Shown here piece after piece: positions 1 through 6,476 of a stretch of 53,087 nt of DNA. How positions within the stretch are numbered: the first letter of the stretch is position 1; each line of letters begins with the position of its first letter. Location of the stretch: the NCBI GenBank assembly GCA_002437245.1, contig DJOQ01000025.1:1-53087 (forward strand), read 5' to 3'. The position numbers were made by a program, and so were the translations under genes. The DNA is from Ruminococcaceae bacterium UBA6434. Lineage in GTDB: Bacteria; Bacillota; Clostridia; Oscillospirales; Acutalibacteraceae. Under the pieces are notes generated by a model that saw only the letters and a program-made list of their open reading frames with translations, was not told the DNA's origin and did no database searches.

Positions 1-178
1 AGACGTACAAGCGTACTCCGAGTGAAATTTGACGCAGTATTCGGGAAAATCAGCCCGAATCTCAACTCATTTTTCGGTGATGTTTTTTCGCAAGACAAGG
101 AAAATGAGCGCAGACGTACAAGCGTACTTCAAGCGAAATTTGACGCAGTATTGCGGAAAAACAGCCCGAAAAATCAGA
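1..178. repeat. Imperfect direct repeat, period about 111 bp, two copies
   Basis: Copy 1 starts at base 1 and copy 2 at base 112. Both open with AGACGTACAAGCGTACT and share GAAATTTGACGCAGTATT, then a CGGGAAAA-like block and CAGCCCGAA. Copy 1 contains a perfect 7-bp stem (ATTCGGG at 39-45, CCCGAAT at 54-60); copy 2 has decayed it. A 76-residue frame on the plus strand (22-252) runs through both copies and repeats KFDAV; I read that as a by-product of the repeat. It sits directly downstream of frr and probably continues to the left of the window. No other gene is visible in 1-173. Confidence 0.7.
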
Positions 179-728
179 TTTCCATAATGTCGGCTTCCTT
201 TTTCTTTGCCATATCATCTATTTCTTTAACGTATTTGTCGGTTATCTTCTGAACTTCGTCCTCGCCGTCGTGGAGCTCGTCTTCGGTTATGGCTTTATCT
301 TTGTTGAGTTTCTTTAATTTCTCCATGGCGTCACGGCGAACGGAACGGACGGCAACCTTTGCCTCCTCGGCATATTTGCCTACCTCTTTGGCAAGGAGCT
401 TTCTCTTTTCCTCGGTGAGAGGCGGAAAATTAAGGCGGATAACTTTGCCGTCGTTCATCGGATTAACTCCGAGGTCGGACGCCTGTATAGCCTTTTCAAT
501 GGTATTTATGGTGCTTACGTCCCACGGCTGAATAACAAGATTTCTGCCCTCGGAAACCGAGACGGCAGCCATCTGCTGAACAGGCGTAGGGCAACCGTAA
601 TAATCTACGACTACCTTATCGAGCAGCGAAACGGAAGCTTTTCCGGCGCGCATCGAAACATATTCGTTGTGAAGAGCTTTAACGCTCTTAGTCATTTTTT
701 CATTGGCAAAATCATAAACCTCTTGCAT
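174..728 (-). CDS. frr: Ribosome recycling factor
   Basis: Cytoplasmic translation factor that, with EF-G, splits the post-termination ribosome complex. The 184-residue product is full length for the family (about 185) and colinear with it: N-terminal helix with the MTKSVKAL and RAGKAS segments, the central DYYGCPTPVQQMA segment, then LVIQPWD, and the C-terminal KLLAKEVGKYAEEAKVAVRSVRRDAM helical region. The ATG at 728 is preceded by GGAGGAAAAACC. It lies 25 bp downstream of pyrH on the same strand, the usual Firmicutes order, so the two are probably co-transcribed. The next gene would lie left of the window. Confidence 0.97.
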   Translation of the reverse strand: MQEVYDFANEKMTKSVKALHNEYVSMRAGKASVSLLDKVVVDYYGCPTPVQQMAAVSVSEGRNLVIQPWDVSTINTIEKAIQASDLGVNPMNDGKVIRLNFPPLTEEKRKLLAKEVGKYAEEAKVAVRSVRRDAMEKLKKLNKDKAITEDELHDGEDEVQKITDKYVKEIDDMAKKKEADIMEI

Positions 729-753
729 GGTTTTTCCTCCTGAAAATATATTG

Positions 754-1458
754 TTATTTGACTAACGTGCCTATTTTTTCACCCGCTGCGGCGCGAATGA
801 TGTTTTCGGGGTCATTGAGATTGAAAACAAGTATCGGAATATTGTTGTCGCGGCAAAGCGAAGCCGCCGTGCTGTCCATTACCTTGAGTCCCTTTGCGAG
901 TACCTCGGTGTGAGTGAGCTCGTCATATTTTACGGCGTCGGCAAAACGGTTGGGGTCCTTATCGTAAACGCCGTCAACATTTGTCGCCTTAAATATAACG
1001 TCGGCGTTTATCTCCGCAGCGCGAAGAGCCGCCGCAGTATCGGTTGAGAAGAACGGGTTACCTGTTCCGCAGCCGAATATTACAACTCTGCCCTTTTCGA
1101 GGTGGCGAACCGCTTTATTGCGGATATACGGCTCTGCCACACGCGGCATTTCTATGGCGGTCTGAACTCTGACGGGAACGTCGAGCTGCTCAAGAGTGTC
1201 GGCAAGAGCAAGCGCATTCATAACAGTTGCGAGCATACCTATATGGTCGGCTCTGGTTCTGTCCATATTACCGCTGGAGCGACCGCGCCAGAAGTTTCCT
1301 CCGCCTACGACGAGACCTATCTGAACGCCCATTTCGGAGCATTTTTTTACGTGTTTGCACACGTCGCTTACCGTGTCGAAATTGATACCGTGACCCTCTT
1401 TGCCGGCAAGAACTTCACCGCTGAGCTTTAACAGTATCCTTTTATATGCAGGCTGCAT
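754..1458 (-). CDS. pyrH: Uridylate (UMP) kinase
   Basis: Phosphorylates UMP to UDP in pyrimidine nucleotide synthesis; bacterial members are hexameric amino-acid-kinase-fold enzymes. The 234 residues match the usual length. Visible motifs are the N-terminal ILLKLSGEVLAG, VVGGGNFWRG near residue 50 (nucleotide binding), DHIGMLATVMNALAL, FGCGTGNPFFSTDTAAALRA and DGVYDKDPNRF. The ATG at 1458 follows AGGAATTTTAA. First gene of the pyrH-frr unit; the usual upstream partners rpsB and tsf are not here, since a separate minus-strand gene lies upstream beyond a terminator. Confidence 0.97.
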   Translation of the reverse strand: MQPAYKRILLKLSGEVLAGKEGHGINFDTVSDVCKHVKKCSEMGVQIGLVVGGGNFWRGRSSGNMDRTRADHIGMLATVMNALALADTLEQLDVPVRVQTAIEMPRVAEPYIRNKAVRHLEKGRVVIFGCGTGNPFFSTDTAAALRAAEINADVIFKATNVDGVYDKDPNRFADAVKYDELTHTEVLAKGLKVMDSTAASLCRDNNIPILVFNLNDPENIIRAAAGEKIGTLVK

Positions 1459-1565
1459 TTAAAATTCCTCCATTCATGCTTTAAGTCATACTTATAATTA
1501 AATATATTTTATCTTAAATTCGCTGTTATGTAAAGTGCTTTTTACGCTCACGCCGTTTTTTCCTC

Positions 1566-1609
1566 ATATAAAAAACGAAGCCGTGAACTTTTAAATTCAC
1601 AGCTTCGTT
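1566..1609 (-). terminator. Intrinsic terminator of the SpoIIQ-like gene
   Basis: Stem AACGAAGCcGTGAA / TTCACaGCTTCGTT (1574-1587 with 1596-1609) and an 8-nt loop. On the minus strand it is followed by a T-run (complement of the A-run at 1571-1575). It lies about 65 bp downstream of the stop codon at 1674. Confidence 0.85.
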
Positions 1610-1673
1610 GCGGTCTTTGACAATACAGACGCCGACGCGGCTTTTTTAGGCGGATTTACCGTCGTTTCTGGCG

Positions 1674-2375
1674 CTACGATACGGGCAAAAGACTTTCAAA
1701 GTCAATATATTTTCCGTCCGTTTCGGCTTCGATATGAAAATGCGTTCCGTCCGCCGACTCGGCAGGTATCTCTGAGAGATTTCCGATTTTATCGTTGATT
1801 TTCACCTCGTCGCCCTCATTTACGGTACTGCCTTTGCCGAGTCCGCAATACCTCACGGTAAGCCCGTCAAAGTGGTCGATTTCTACCGTTGTTCCCCACA
1901 AAACGTCGTCATATACCTTTGTGACCTTGCCGTTATTGACAGCTCTTATCGGGTCGCCGATATTTCCGGCAAAGTCCGTGCCGTTGTGGGTTCGCCAGTC
2001 GCCCATGGTCTTTGACATAACGAGGGTGTCGCCCGAAAACGCTTTGACAACGTCGGTATCCATCGGTTTTACAAACTGCGGCGCCCGTGACGGCTTTGTC
2101 TCTTCCTCTTTTTCCGATGTTTCCGATTCGGTTTCCCACCGTGTATCGGGCACGCCCGTAACTATATCCGCCGCAGGGACGGTGTATACAGCGGTAATGC
2201 CTTGCTCCGATTGCTCCGACTTTGAGGTTGATTCATTATTATCGGTCTTTACACGGAATTTTGCCGACCAAAGCGAAACGCCCAGAGCCGAAACTATGCA
2301 CAGCGCGGCAACGATGTAAAACGGACTTAATTTTTTCAGCAGTTTCTTTTTTGCACCTTTATCTTTTTGTGTCAA
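1674..2375 (-). CDS. spoIIQ: SpoIIQ-like membrane-anchored M23 (LytM) peptidase-domain protein
   Basis: Predicted 233 residues from a TTG start at 2375, preferred to the longer upstream frame because GGGAGGTG sits just ahead of it. Layout: short basic N-terminus, one membrane segment (about 19-36), an acidic Ser/Thr/Glu-rich linker, then an M23 domain from about 125. The zinc-ligand pattern is intact: H130xxxD134 (HNGTD) and H212-F-H214. In the SpoIIQ family the protein anchors in the forespore membrane and binds SpoIIIAH across the intermembrane space; B. subtilis SpoIIQ has lost the first metal ligand, while clostridial ones often keep it. Single-gene unit with its own terminator. A generic LytM envelope endopeptidase is the alternative; no clear sigma-F promoter was found. 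Confidence 0.75.
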   Translation of the reverse strand: MTQKDKGAKKKLLKKLSPFYIVAALCIVSALGVSLWSAKFRVKTDNNESTSKSEQSEQGITAVYTVPAADIVTGVPDTRWETESETSEKEEETKPSRAPQFVKPMDTDVVKAFSGDTLVMSKTMGDWRTHNGTDFAGNIGDPIRAVNNGKVTKVYDDVLWGTTVEIDHFDGLTVRYCGLGKGSTVNEGDEVKINDKIGNLSEIPAESADGTHFHIEAETDGKYIDFESLLPVS

Positions 2376-2469
2376 AAAAACACCTCCCGATGTTATTCTT
2401 GACACAAAGTACCGCACGTATACGGCAAAGAGGAAAAATCCGCCGAAATCACGCCATATAATATAGTAT

Positions 2470-2506
2470 ATAAAAATGCGCCGCAAGCGTACAGCTTACG
2501 GCGCCT
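2470..2506 (-). terminator. Terminator-like hairpin upstream of the SpoIIQ-like gene
   Basis: GCGCCGcAAGC (2478-2488) pairs with GCTTaCGGCGC (2494-2504) around a 5-nt loop. On the minus strand the stem is followed by ATTTTTATA. It lies between the candidate small RNA (ends near 2556) and the SpoIIQ-like gene, so it could act as a second stop insulating that gene. Confidence 0.6.
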
Positions 2507-2555
2507 CGAAAATTCAGATTTTTGTCAGAAGTACAGGCAAAAAATATTTTTCCGT

Positions 2556-2668
2556 AAAAAAGGAAAATCCCCGATTGCGGCATCGGGGATTCCCTATTGA
2601 GGGGTTGCTTGAGGAGGGGGTATAAAGTACTCAGTCGGACGGGTTGCGGCTCCCTTCCTGTCGAGTAC
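2556..2668 (-). ncRNA. Candidate C-rich trans-acting small RNA (about 113 nt)
   Basis: Read on the minus strand: a -10-like TATAGT (complement of 2675-2680), 6 nt later a hairpin closed by GTACTC/GAGTAC (2668-2663 with 2632-2627), then an unpaired pyrimidine stretch containing ACCCCCTCCTC (complement of about 2610-2620) and a second ACCCCTC, then a perfect terminator stem ATCCCCGAT/ATCGGGGAT ending in six T (complement of 2556-2561). The CCCCCTCCTC stretch is complementary to a strong Shine-Dalgarno, the layout of C-rich sRNAs such as RsaE/RoxS or CsfG. The -35 box is poor. No homology to a named RNA is claimed. Together with the LexA box this accounts for the gene-free stretch 2376-2829. Confidence 0.5.
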
Positions 2669-2759
2669 AGTTATACTATAAAGGGTAAATGTGAATTAGA
2701 AATGAACAAATTATAAAAAAACAGTATAAATTTAAAAATTTTATTTTTTCTGTCTTTTA

Positions 2760-2775
2760 GCAAACAAATGTTTGC
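2760..2775 (+). promoter_or_regulatory. LexA (SOS) box of lexA
   Basis: GCAAACAAATGTTTGC is near-palindromic and matches the Gram-positive LexA box CGAACnnnnGTTCG with G-to-A changes in each arm. Its AACAAATGTT core is the reverse complement of the core of the box at 3616-3629 (AACATTTGTT). It overlaps the -35 hexamer of the lexA promoter, as expected for autorepression. Confidence 0.75.
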
Positions 2776-2800
2776 TTTTTCAGAGCATTTATGTTACAAT
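2772..2800 (+). promoter_or_regulatory. lexA promoter
   Basis: TTGCTT (2772-2777), a 17-bp spacer and TACAAT (2795-2800), 30 bp before the lexA start. The -35 lies within the LexA box. Confidence 0.65.
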
Positions 2801-2829
2801 GTAAAAAAATATAATCGAATGGGGGCAGT

Positions 2830-3426
2830 ATGATGAAAACCATCAACGAAACTCAGAAGAAAATATACGAATATCTTATGGAGCGTTCGCAGTGCGGAGT
2901 TCCGCCTTCGGTCCGTGAAATCGGCGCTGCCGTGGGGCTTAAATCGACCTCCTCGGTTCAGGCAAACCTCGACGCGCTTGAAGAGGCAGGCTACATAGAG
3001 CGCGACCCGATGTTAAAAAGGTCGATACGTGTTACCGGCGACGCGGAAAACGTGACCAATGTTCCGCTTCTCGGCACGGTCACGGCAGGTATGCCGATAC
3101 TCGCCGTTGAGCAGATTGAGGGCTATCTGCCGTACAGCGGCAGAGTCTCTCGCGACAAGCCGCTGTTTGCGCTGAAGGTTCGCGGCGAAAGTATGATTTG
3201 GGCGGGTATTCTCAGCGGCGACATAGTAATTGTCGAAAAAACTCCCGTTGCCGCAAACGGCGAAATCGTAGTTGCCATGATTGACGACGAAGCCACGGTC
3301 AAGAGATTTTACAAGGAAAACGGTCATTTCCGCCTTCAGCCGGAAAACGATGCCTTTAAGCCGATTATAGTGGATGAGGTTATAATTCTCGGCAAGGTCG
3401 TGGGTCTTATGAGGTATTACGACTGA
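2830..3426 (+). CDS. lexA: LexA repressor
   Basis: SOS regulator that represses DNA-repair genes and self-cleaves when RecA filaments form. The product is 198 residues. N-terminal winged helix (about 1-70, with PPSVREIGAAVGLKSTSSVQ as the recognition region) and a C-terminal S24 peptidase domain. Self-cleavage site A86-G87 (TVTAGMP), catalytic S121 (RGESM) and K158 (EATVKRF) are all present, so it should be functional. Two ATGs are adjacent (2830 and 2833); GGGGG lies 4 or 7 nt upstream, so the second is possible. Autoregulation is supported by the box at 2760-2775. A terminator follows directly. Confidence 0.97.
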   Translation: MMKTINETQKKIYEYLMERSQCGVPPSVREIGAAVGLKSTSSVQANLDALEEAGYIERDPMLKRSIRVTGDAENVTNVPLLGTVTAGMPILAVEQIEGYLPYSGRVSRDKPLFALKVRGESMIWAGILSGDIVIVEKTPVAANGEIVVAMIDDEATVKRFYKENGHFRLQPENDAFKPIIVDEVIILGKVVGLMRYYD

Positions 3427-3475
3427 TAGAACGACCTTTAACGCCCCTCTGCCCGTTAAAATATGCTAAGCATTG

Positions 3476-3512
3476 CACCGATTTGCTTTTTAAGCGAGTC
3501 GGTGTTTTTTTT
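3476..3512 (+). terminator. Intrinsic terminator of lexA
   Basis: CACCGA...TGCTT pairs with AAGC...TCGGTG, followed by eight T (3505-3512), about 50 bp after the lexA stop. It makes the next small gene a separate transcription unit. Confidence 0.85.
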
Positions 3513-3574
3513 GCACGGCAAACCTTGAGAAAGTCCGTTAATCAGGACATTTCATTGCTCTTTGGTATGTTCTA

Positions 3575-3629
3575 TTGACCGAAAAGCTCTTTTCTGCTAA
3601 TATTGTATTTGCAGACGAACATTTGTTCG
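3575..3629 (+). promoter_or_regulatory. Promoter with perfect LexA box for the 76-residue gene
   Basis: TTGACC (3575-3580), a 17-bp spacer and TAATAT (3598-3603) form a good vegetative promoter. CGAACATTTGTTCG (3616-3629) is a perfect Gram-positive LexA operator placed over the expected transcription start, so LexA should block this promoter until DNA damage. The operator lies 22 bp upstream of the TTG start at 3652. Confidence 0.85.
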
Positions 3630-3651
3630 ACAGCAGAAAGGGGCGATAAAT

Positions 3652-3882
3652 TTGACATTATCCGAATTATCCGGGGAATACTTGAAAGAAGAGGAAAAAC
3701 TTACGCGGCAAATCAAAAACTTTACTCCCGAGGTTCACCGGCTGAAGGGCGAGGACCTTTATCTTGCAAGGCGGCGGCTTATGTGTCTTTACGAAATGCG
3801 GAGCGACGTAAGAGCCACGGCAAAAAAGCTCGAAAACTATTATAATAAAGACGATATGTTACGGGCTTACCATAAACATTGA
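3652..3882 (+). CDS. Small SOS-controlled protein of unknown function
   Basis: A 76-residue, charged, helix-rich soluble protein with no membrane segment, signal peptide or recognised domain. Residues KEEEKLTRQIKNF and the run from EDLYLARRRLMCLYEMRSDVRATAKKLENYY look like two helices, possibly a helical hairpin. The start is TTG at 3652, preceded by AAAGGGG. Its own promoter and perfect LexA box, after a terminator, make it a dedicated SOS gene rather than lexA read-through. In many Gram-positives a small gene next to lexA encodes a division inhibitor (YneA), but YneA has a membrane segment and LysM domain and this does not, so I do not transfer that function. It is not a UvrX- or recombinase-like fragment either. 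Confidence 0.75.
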   Translation: MTLSELSGEYLKEEEKLTRQIKNFTPEVHRLKGEDLYLARRRLMCLYEMRSDVRATAKKLENYYNKDDMLRAYHKH

Positions 3883-3925
3883 CAATATTTTTTGTCGAAC
3901 CGACGGCATATTGTAATTTTTCCTA

Positions 3926-3954
3926 TTGATAAATTTATCACGAAACTGTATAAT
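3926..3954 (+). promoter_or_regulatory. Promoter of the NifU-like/GGGtGRT operon
   Basis: TTGATA (3926-3931), a 17-bp spacer and TATAAT (3949-3954), 32 bp before the start codon at 3986. Confidence 0.75.
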
Positions 3955-3985
3955 GTTCCCGTAACAAATTGAAAGGAGCTTCAAA

Positions 3986-4681
3986 ATGATAAACTATTCA
4001 CAGGAAGTTGAAAAAATGTGTTGCGTTGCCAAAGGGCCGAAACACGGTCCCGCACCTATTCCCGAAGAGGGCAAGTGGGTAAAGGCATACGACATCAAAG
4101 ATATTTCCGGATTTTCACACGGCGTCGGCTGGTGTGCTCCGCAGCAGGGTGCGTGCAAGCTCAGCCTTAATGTAAAGGAAGGCATTGTTGTAGAAGCGCT
4201 CATTGAAACCATCGGTTGCTCGGGTATGACCCATTCGGCTGCTATGGCAGCAGAAATCCTCCCCGGCAAAACTCTTCTTGAGTGCCTTAACACCGACCTT
4301 GTTTGCGACGCTATCAACGTAGCTATGCGTGAGCTCTTCCTTCAGCTCGTTTACGGCAGAAGCCAGTCCGCTTTCTCGGAGGACGGTCTTACCGTAGGTT
4401 CGGGTCTTGAGGATCTCGGCAAGGGTCTTCGCTCTCAGGTAGGTACAATGTTCTCTACCGATAAAAAAGGCGTTCGTTATATGGAAATGGCAGAGGGCTA
4501 TGTTACCCATATGGCTCTTGATAAAGACGATCAGGTTATCGGTTATGAATTCATAAAAGTCGGCAAAATGCTTGAGGACATCCGTCACGGTATGGACGCC
4601 AACGAGGCTCTTAAGAAGAATACCGGAAACTACGGCCGTTATGCAGAGGGCGTTAAATTCATCGACCCTCGTGAAGAATAA
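3986..4681 (+). CDS. NifU/IscU-like iron-sulfur scaffold-type protein, partner of GGGtGRT protein
   Basis: A 231-residue cytosolic protein. The part from about residue 48 to 125 resembles the IscU/NifU N-terminal fold: GWCAPQQGACKLSL, then an IGCSGMTHSAAMAAEILPGKT segment matching the scaffold GCa...AS.Sm....G block, then LLECLN..LVCDAIN. Cysteines C50, C57, C78, C100 and C107 could bind metal or a cluster; an extra C12-C13 pair precedes them. The C-terminal half has no recognised domain. ATG at 3986 follows AAAGGAGCT. It sits 19 bp before the GGGtGRT gene and the two are known to co-occur in anaerobic Firmicutes. Canonical IscU is about 130 residues, so this is a divergent long form; the cargo is unknown. 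Confidence 0.8.
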   Translation: MINYSQEVEKMCCVAKGPKHGPAPIPEEGKWVKAYDIKDISGFSHGVGWCAPQQGACKLSLNVKEGIVVEALIETIGCSGMTHSAAMAAEILPGKTLLECLNTDLVCDAINVAMRELFLQLVYGRSQSAFSEDGLTVGSGLEDLGKGLRSQVGTMFSTDKKGVRYMEMAEGYVTHMALDKDDQVIGYEFIKVGKMLEDIRHGMDANEALKKNTGNYGRYAEGVKFIDPREE

Positions 4682-4700
4682 TTGAAGGAGGGACTTACAA

Positions 4701-5708
4701 ATGGCTAATGATGTAGTATTTGAGGGCAAAGAAAGAAGAATGCCCAAAATAGAAAAATGCCTTGCCGACAACGGCATAGAAAGCCTTGAGGCTGCAAGAG
4801 ACCTTTGTCTCTCAAAAGGTATAGATGTTGAGTCGATAGTCAAGGGCGTTCAGCCTATTGCTTTTGACAACGCTGTTTGGGCTTACACTCTCGGTGTTGC
4901 TCTCGCTATTAAATCAGGCGTTAAAACCGCTTCCGAAGCTTCGGCGGTTATCGGCCAGGGACTTCAGGCATTCTGCGTACCGGGTTCGGTTGCAGAGCAG
5001 AGAAACGTCGGCCTCGGTCACGGAAACCTCGGTGCAAGACTTCTTCACGAAGACACCAAGTGCTTTGCATTCCTTGCAGGTCACGAGTCATTCGCAGCCG
5101 CCGAGGGCGCTATCGGTATAGCTAAGACCGCAAACAAGGTTCGCAAGACTCCTCTTCGCGTTATCCTTAACGGTCTCGGCAAAGACGCCGCTATGATTAT
5201 TTCAAGAATCAACGGCTTCACCTATGTTAAGACCGATTACGATTTCTACACAGGCGAGCTTAAAATTGTCAGCGAGACAAAATATTCCGACGGCGAGAGA
5301 GCCGCTGTTAAGTGCTACGGCGCTAACGACGTTCTCGAGGGCGTTGCTATAATGAAGAAAGAGGGCGTTGATGTTTCCATCACCGGTAACTCAACAAACC
5401 CGACCCGTTTCCAGCACCTTGTTGCAGGCACTTATAAGAAATGGGCTAACGAAAACGGCGTTAAATACTTCTCGGTTGCTTCGGGCGGCGGCACAGGCCG
5501 TACTCTTCACCCGGATAACGTTGCGGCAGGTCCTGCTTCATACGGTCTTACCGACTCCATGGGCAGAATGCACGGCGACGCTCAGTTCGCAGGTTCTTCA
5601 TCTGTTCCGGCTCACGTTGAAATGATGGGACTTATCGGCATGGGCAACAACCCGATGGTTGGCGCTACCGTTGCTTGCGCTGTTGCAGTTGAAGAGGCTG
5701 CTAAATAA
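4701..5708 (+). CDS. GGGtGRT protein (conserved, function unknown)
   Basis: A 335-residue protein named for its motif, seen here at 262-268 in ASGGGTGRTLHPDN. Other conserved-looking parts are GLGHGNLGARLLHEDTKCFAFLAGHESFAAAEGAIG (about 104-139), ILNGLGKDAAMIISRINGF and the tail GMGNNPMVGATVACAVAVEEA. Glycine-rich turns, conserved His and Asp, and no membrane segment suggest a soluble metal-, nucleotide- or cofactor-binding protein, but no activity is assigned. ATG at 4701 follows AAGGAGGGACTT. It is the second gene of the pair with the NifU-like protein and ends at a strong terminator, so the pair forms a closed two-gene operon. Confidence 0.9.
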   Translation: MANDVVFEGKERRMPKIEKCLADNGIESLEAARDLCLSKGIDVESIVKGVQPIAFDNAVWAYTLGVALAIKSGVKTASEASAVIGQGLQAFCVPGSVAEQRNVGLGHGNLGARLLHEDTKCFAFLAGHESFAAAEGAIGIAKTANKVRKTPLRVILNGLGKDAAMIISRINGFTYVKTDYDFYTGELKIVSETKYSDGERAAVKCYGANDVLEGVAIMKKEGVDVSITGNSTNPTRFQHLVAGTYKKWANENGVKYFSVASGGGTGRTLHPDNVAAGPASYGLTDSMGRMHGDAQFAGSSSVPAHVEMMGLIGMGNNPMVGATVACAVAVEEAAK

Positions 5709-5741
5709 TAAACAAAAACCGAAAACAAAATTCGTTTTTTA

Positions 5742-5770
5742 AGGCTGTCGCTGTGCGACAGTCTTTTTTT
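5742..5770 (+). terminator. Terminator of the GGGtGRT operon
   Basis: GGCTGTCGC / GCGACAGTC stem with a minimal loop, followed by seven T, 33 bp after the stop codon. Confidence 0.9.
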
Positions 5771-5782
5771 ATATAATTCTCA

Positions 5783-5811
5783 TTGCAAAAGCAAAGCATA
5801 TGTGATATTAT
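5783..5811 (+). promoter_or_regulatory. Promoter of the small protein gene at 5893
   Basis: TTGCAA (5783-5788), a 17-bp spacer and TATTAT (5806-5811). Transcription would start about where the leader hairpin begins (5820). Confidence 0.65.
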
Positions 5812-5819
5812 AAACTTGA

Positions 5820-5856
5820 CCGACAGTCAGTGCAATGCACTCACAGTAAGTGTCGG
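5820..5856 (+). promoter_or_regulatory. 5' leader hairpin
   Basis: CCGACA (5820-5825) pairs with TGTCGG (5851-5856), and an inner AGTGCA/TGCACT pair stacks inside. It lies at the predicted 5' end of the mRNA and well before the ribosome binding site near 5878. It could be an mRNA-stabilising 5' stem; no ligand-binding class is recognised. Confidence 0.5.
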
Positions 5857-5892
5857 AATAAAATTTGCGGAAATATGCGGAGAAAATTAAAT

Positions 5893-6309
5893 ATGGAAAG
5901 AATTAGATTTGCAGCTGAAATTGATAACAACAGCGTGGAAAAGTTTTGGGAACTGCTCGTCGGCAATGACTTTTTTAAGACATTGCCCACATTTAAAAAA
6001 CGCATCGACAAGGATAACGGTTTTGTTGTTGTGCTGAAGCATCACAAACTGTCCGTCGATTTCGACGATTTTGAGCCTTACCGTATCGTTTCGGGGAAAG
6101 CGCTCGAACGTCCGTTTCACATTGAATTCAGCGTCACATTAACTCAGCGCGCAACCACAAAATATGCTGTATTTTCAGCGGAACTCACGGGCTTTGCCGA
6201 AAAAGTACCTCTGTGCAGAAAAACTTTTGCCGAAAAGTTCGACGAATATGTGGAAAGACTGTTGTCTCAGCTTACCAAGTTTGAGAACAGTCACCCGATT
6301 TTCAGCTGA
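5893..6309 (+). CDS. Small protein of unknown function, possibly SRPBCC/DUF3284-like
   Basis: 138 residues from the ATG at 5893, which follows GCGGAGAAAA; the in-frame upstream extension to 5830 runs through the leader hairpin and is rejected. The protein has the look of a START/SRPBCC-like fold: a first strand (MERIRFAAEID), a helix (NSVEKFWELLVGNDFF), alternating strands (FVVVLKHHKLSVDF, HIEFSVTLT, TKYAVFSAELTGF) and a long C-terminal helix (RKTFAEKFDEYVERLLSQL). This is pattern-based and no catalytic residue can be named. Single-gene unit between its own promoter and a shared terminator. Confidence 0.75.
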   Translation: MERIRFAAEIDNNSVEKFWELLVGNDFFKTLPTFKKRIDKDNGFVVVLKHHKLSVDFDDFEPYRIVSGKALERPFHIEFSVTLTQRATTKYAVFSAELTGFAEKVPLCRKTFAEKFDEYVERLLSQLTKFENSHPIFS

Positions 6310-6400
6310 ACAAAGGCACGTGAATATCCGTCGGCACACTGCTACGGGTATGCTGTGCCGCCGATATCTCATCGGTCGCTTTACACACTCAATATTATGT

Positions 6401-6442
6401 AAAAACCCCTGATATGCAATGCATATCAGGGGTAATTTTTTT
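6401..6442. terminator. Bidirectional terminator between convergent genes
   Basis: CCCCTGATATGCA / TGCATATCAGGGG perfect inverted repeat (6406-6432), flanked by five A on the left and a seven-T run on the right. It serves the plus-strand gene ending at 6309 and the hydrogenase operon ending at 6477. Confidence 0.9.
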
Positions 6443-6476
6443 GCCGTTTGGTGTTTCGGTTTTGCAAAGGCGCGTT

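Noticed and set aside
22..252. 76-residue plus-strand ORF at the left edge
   Set aside because: It follows the direct repeat and then runs antisense into frr; no ribosome binding site is seen and the peptide pattern derives from the repeat.
4115..4843. 242-codon minus-strand ORF
   Set aside because: Antisense to both the NifU-like gene and the GGGtGRT gene start; no ribosome binding site or recognised domain.
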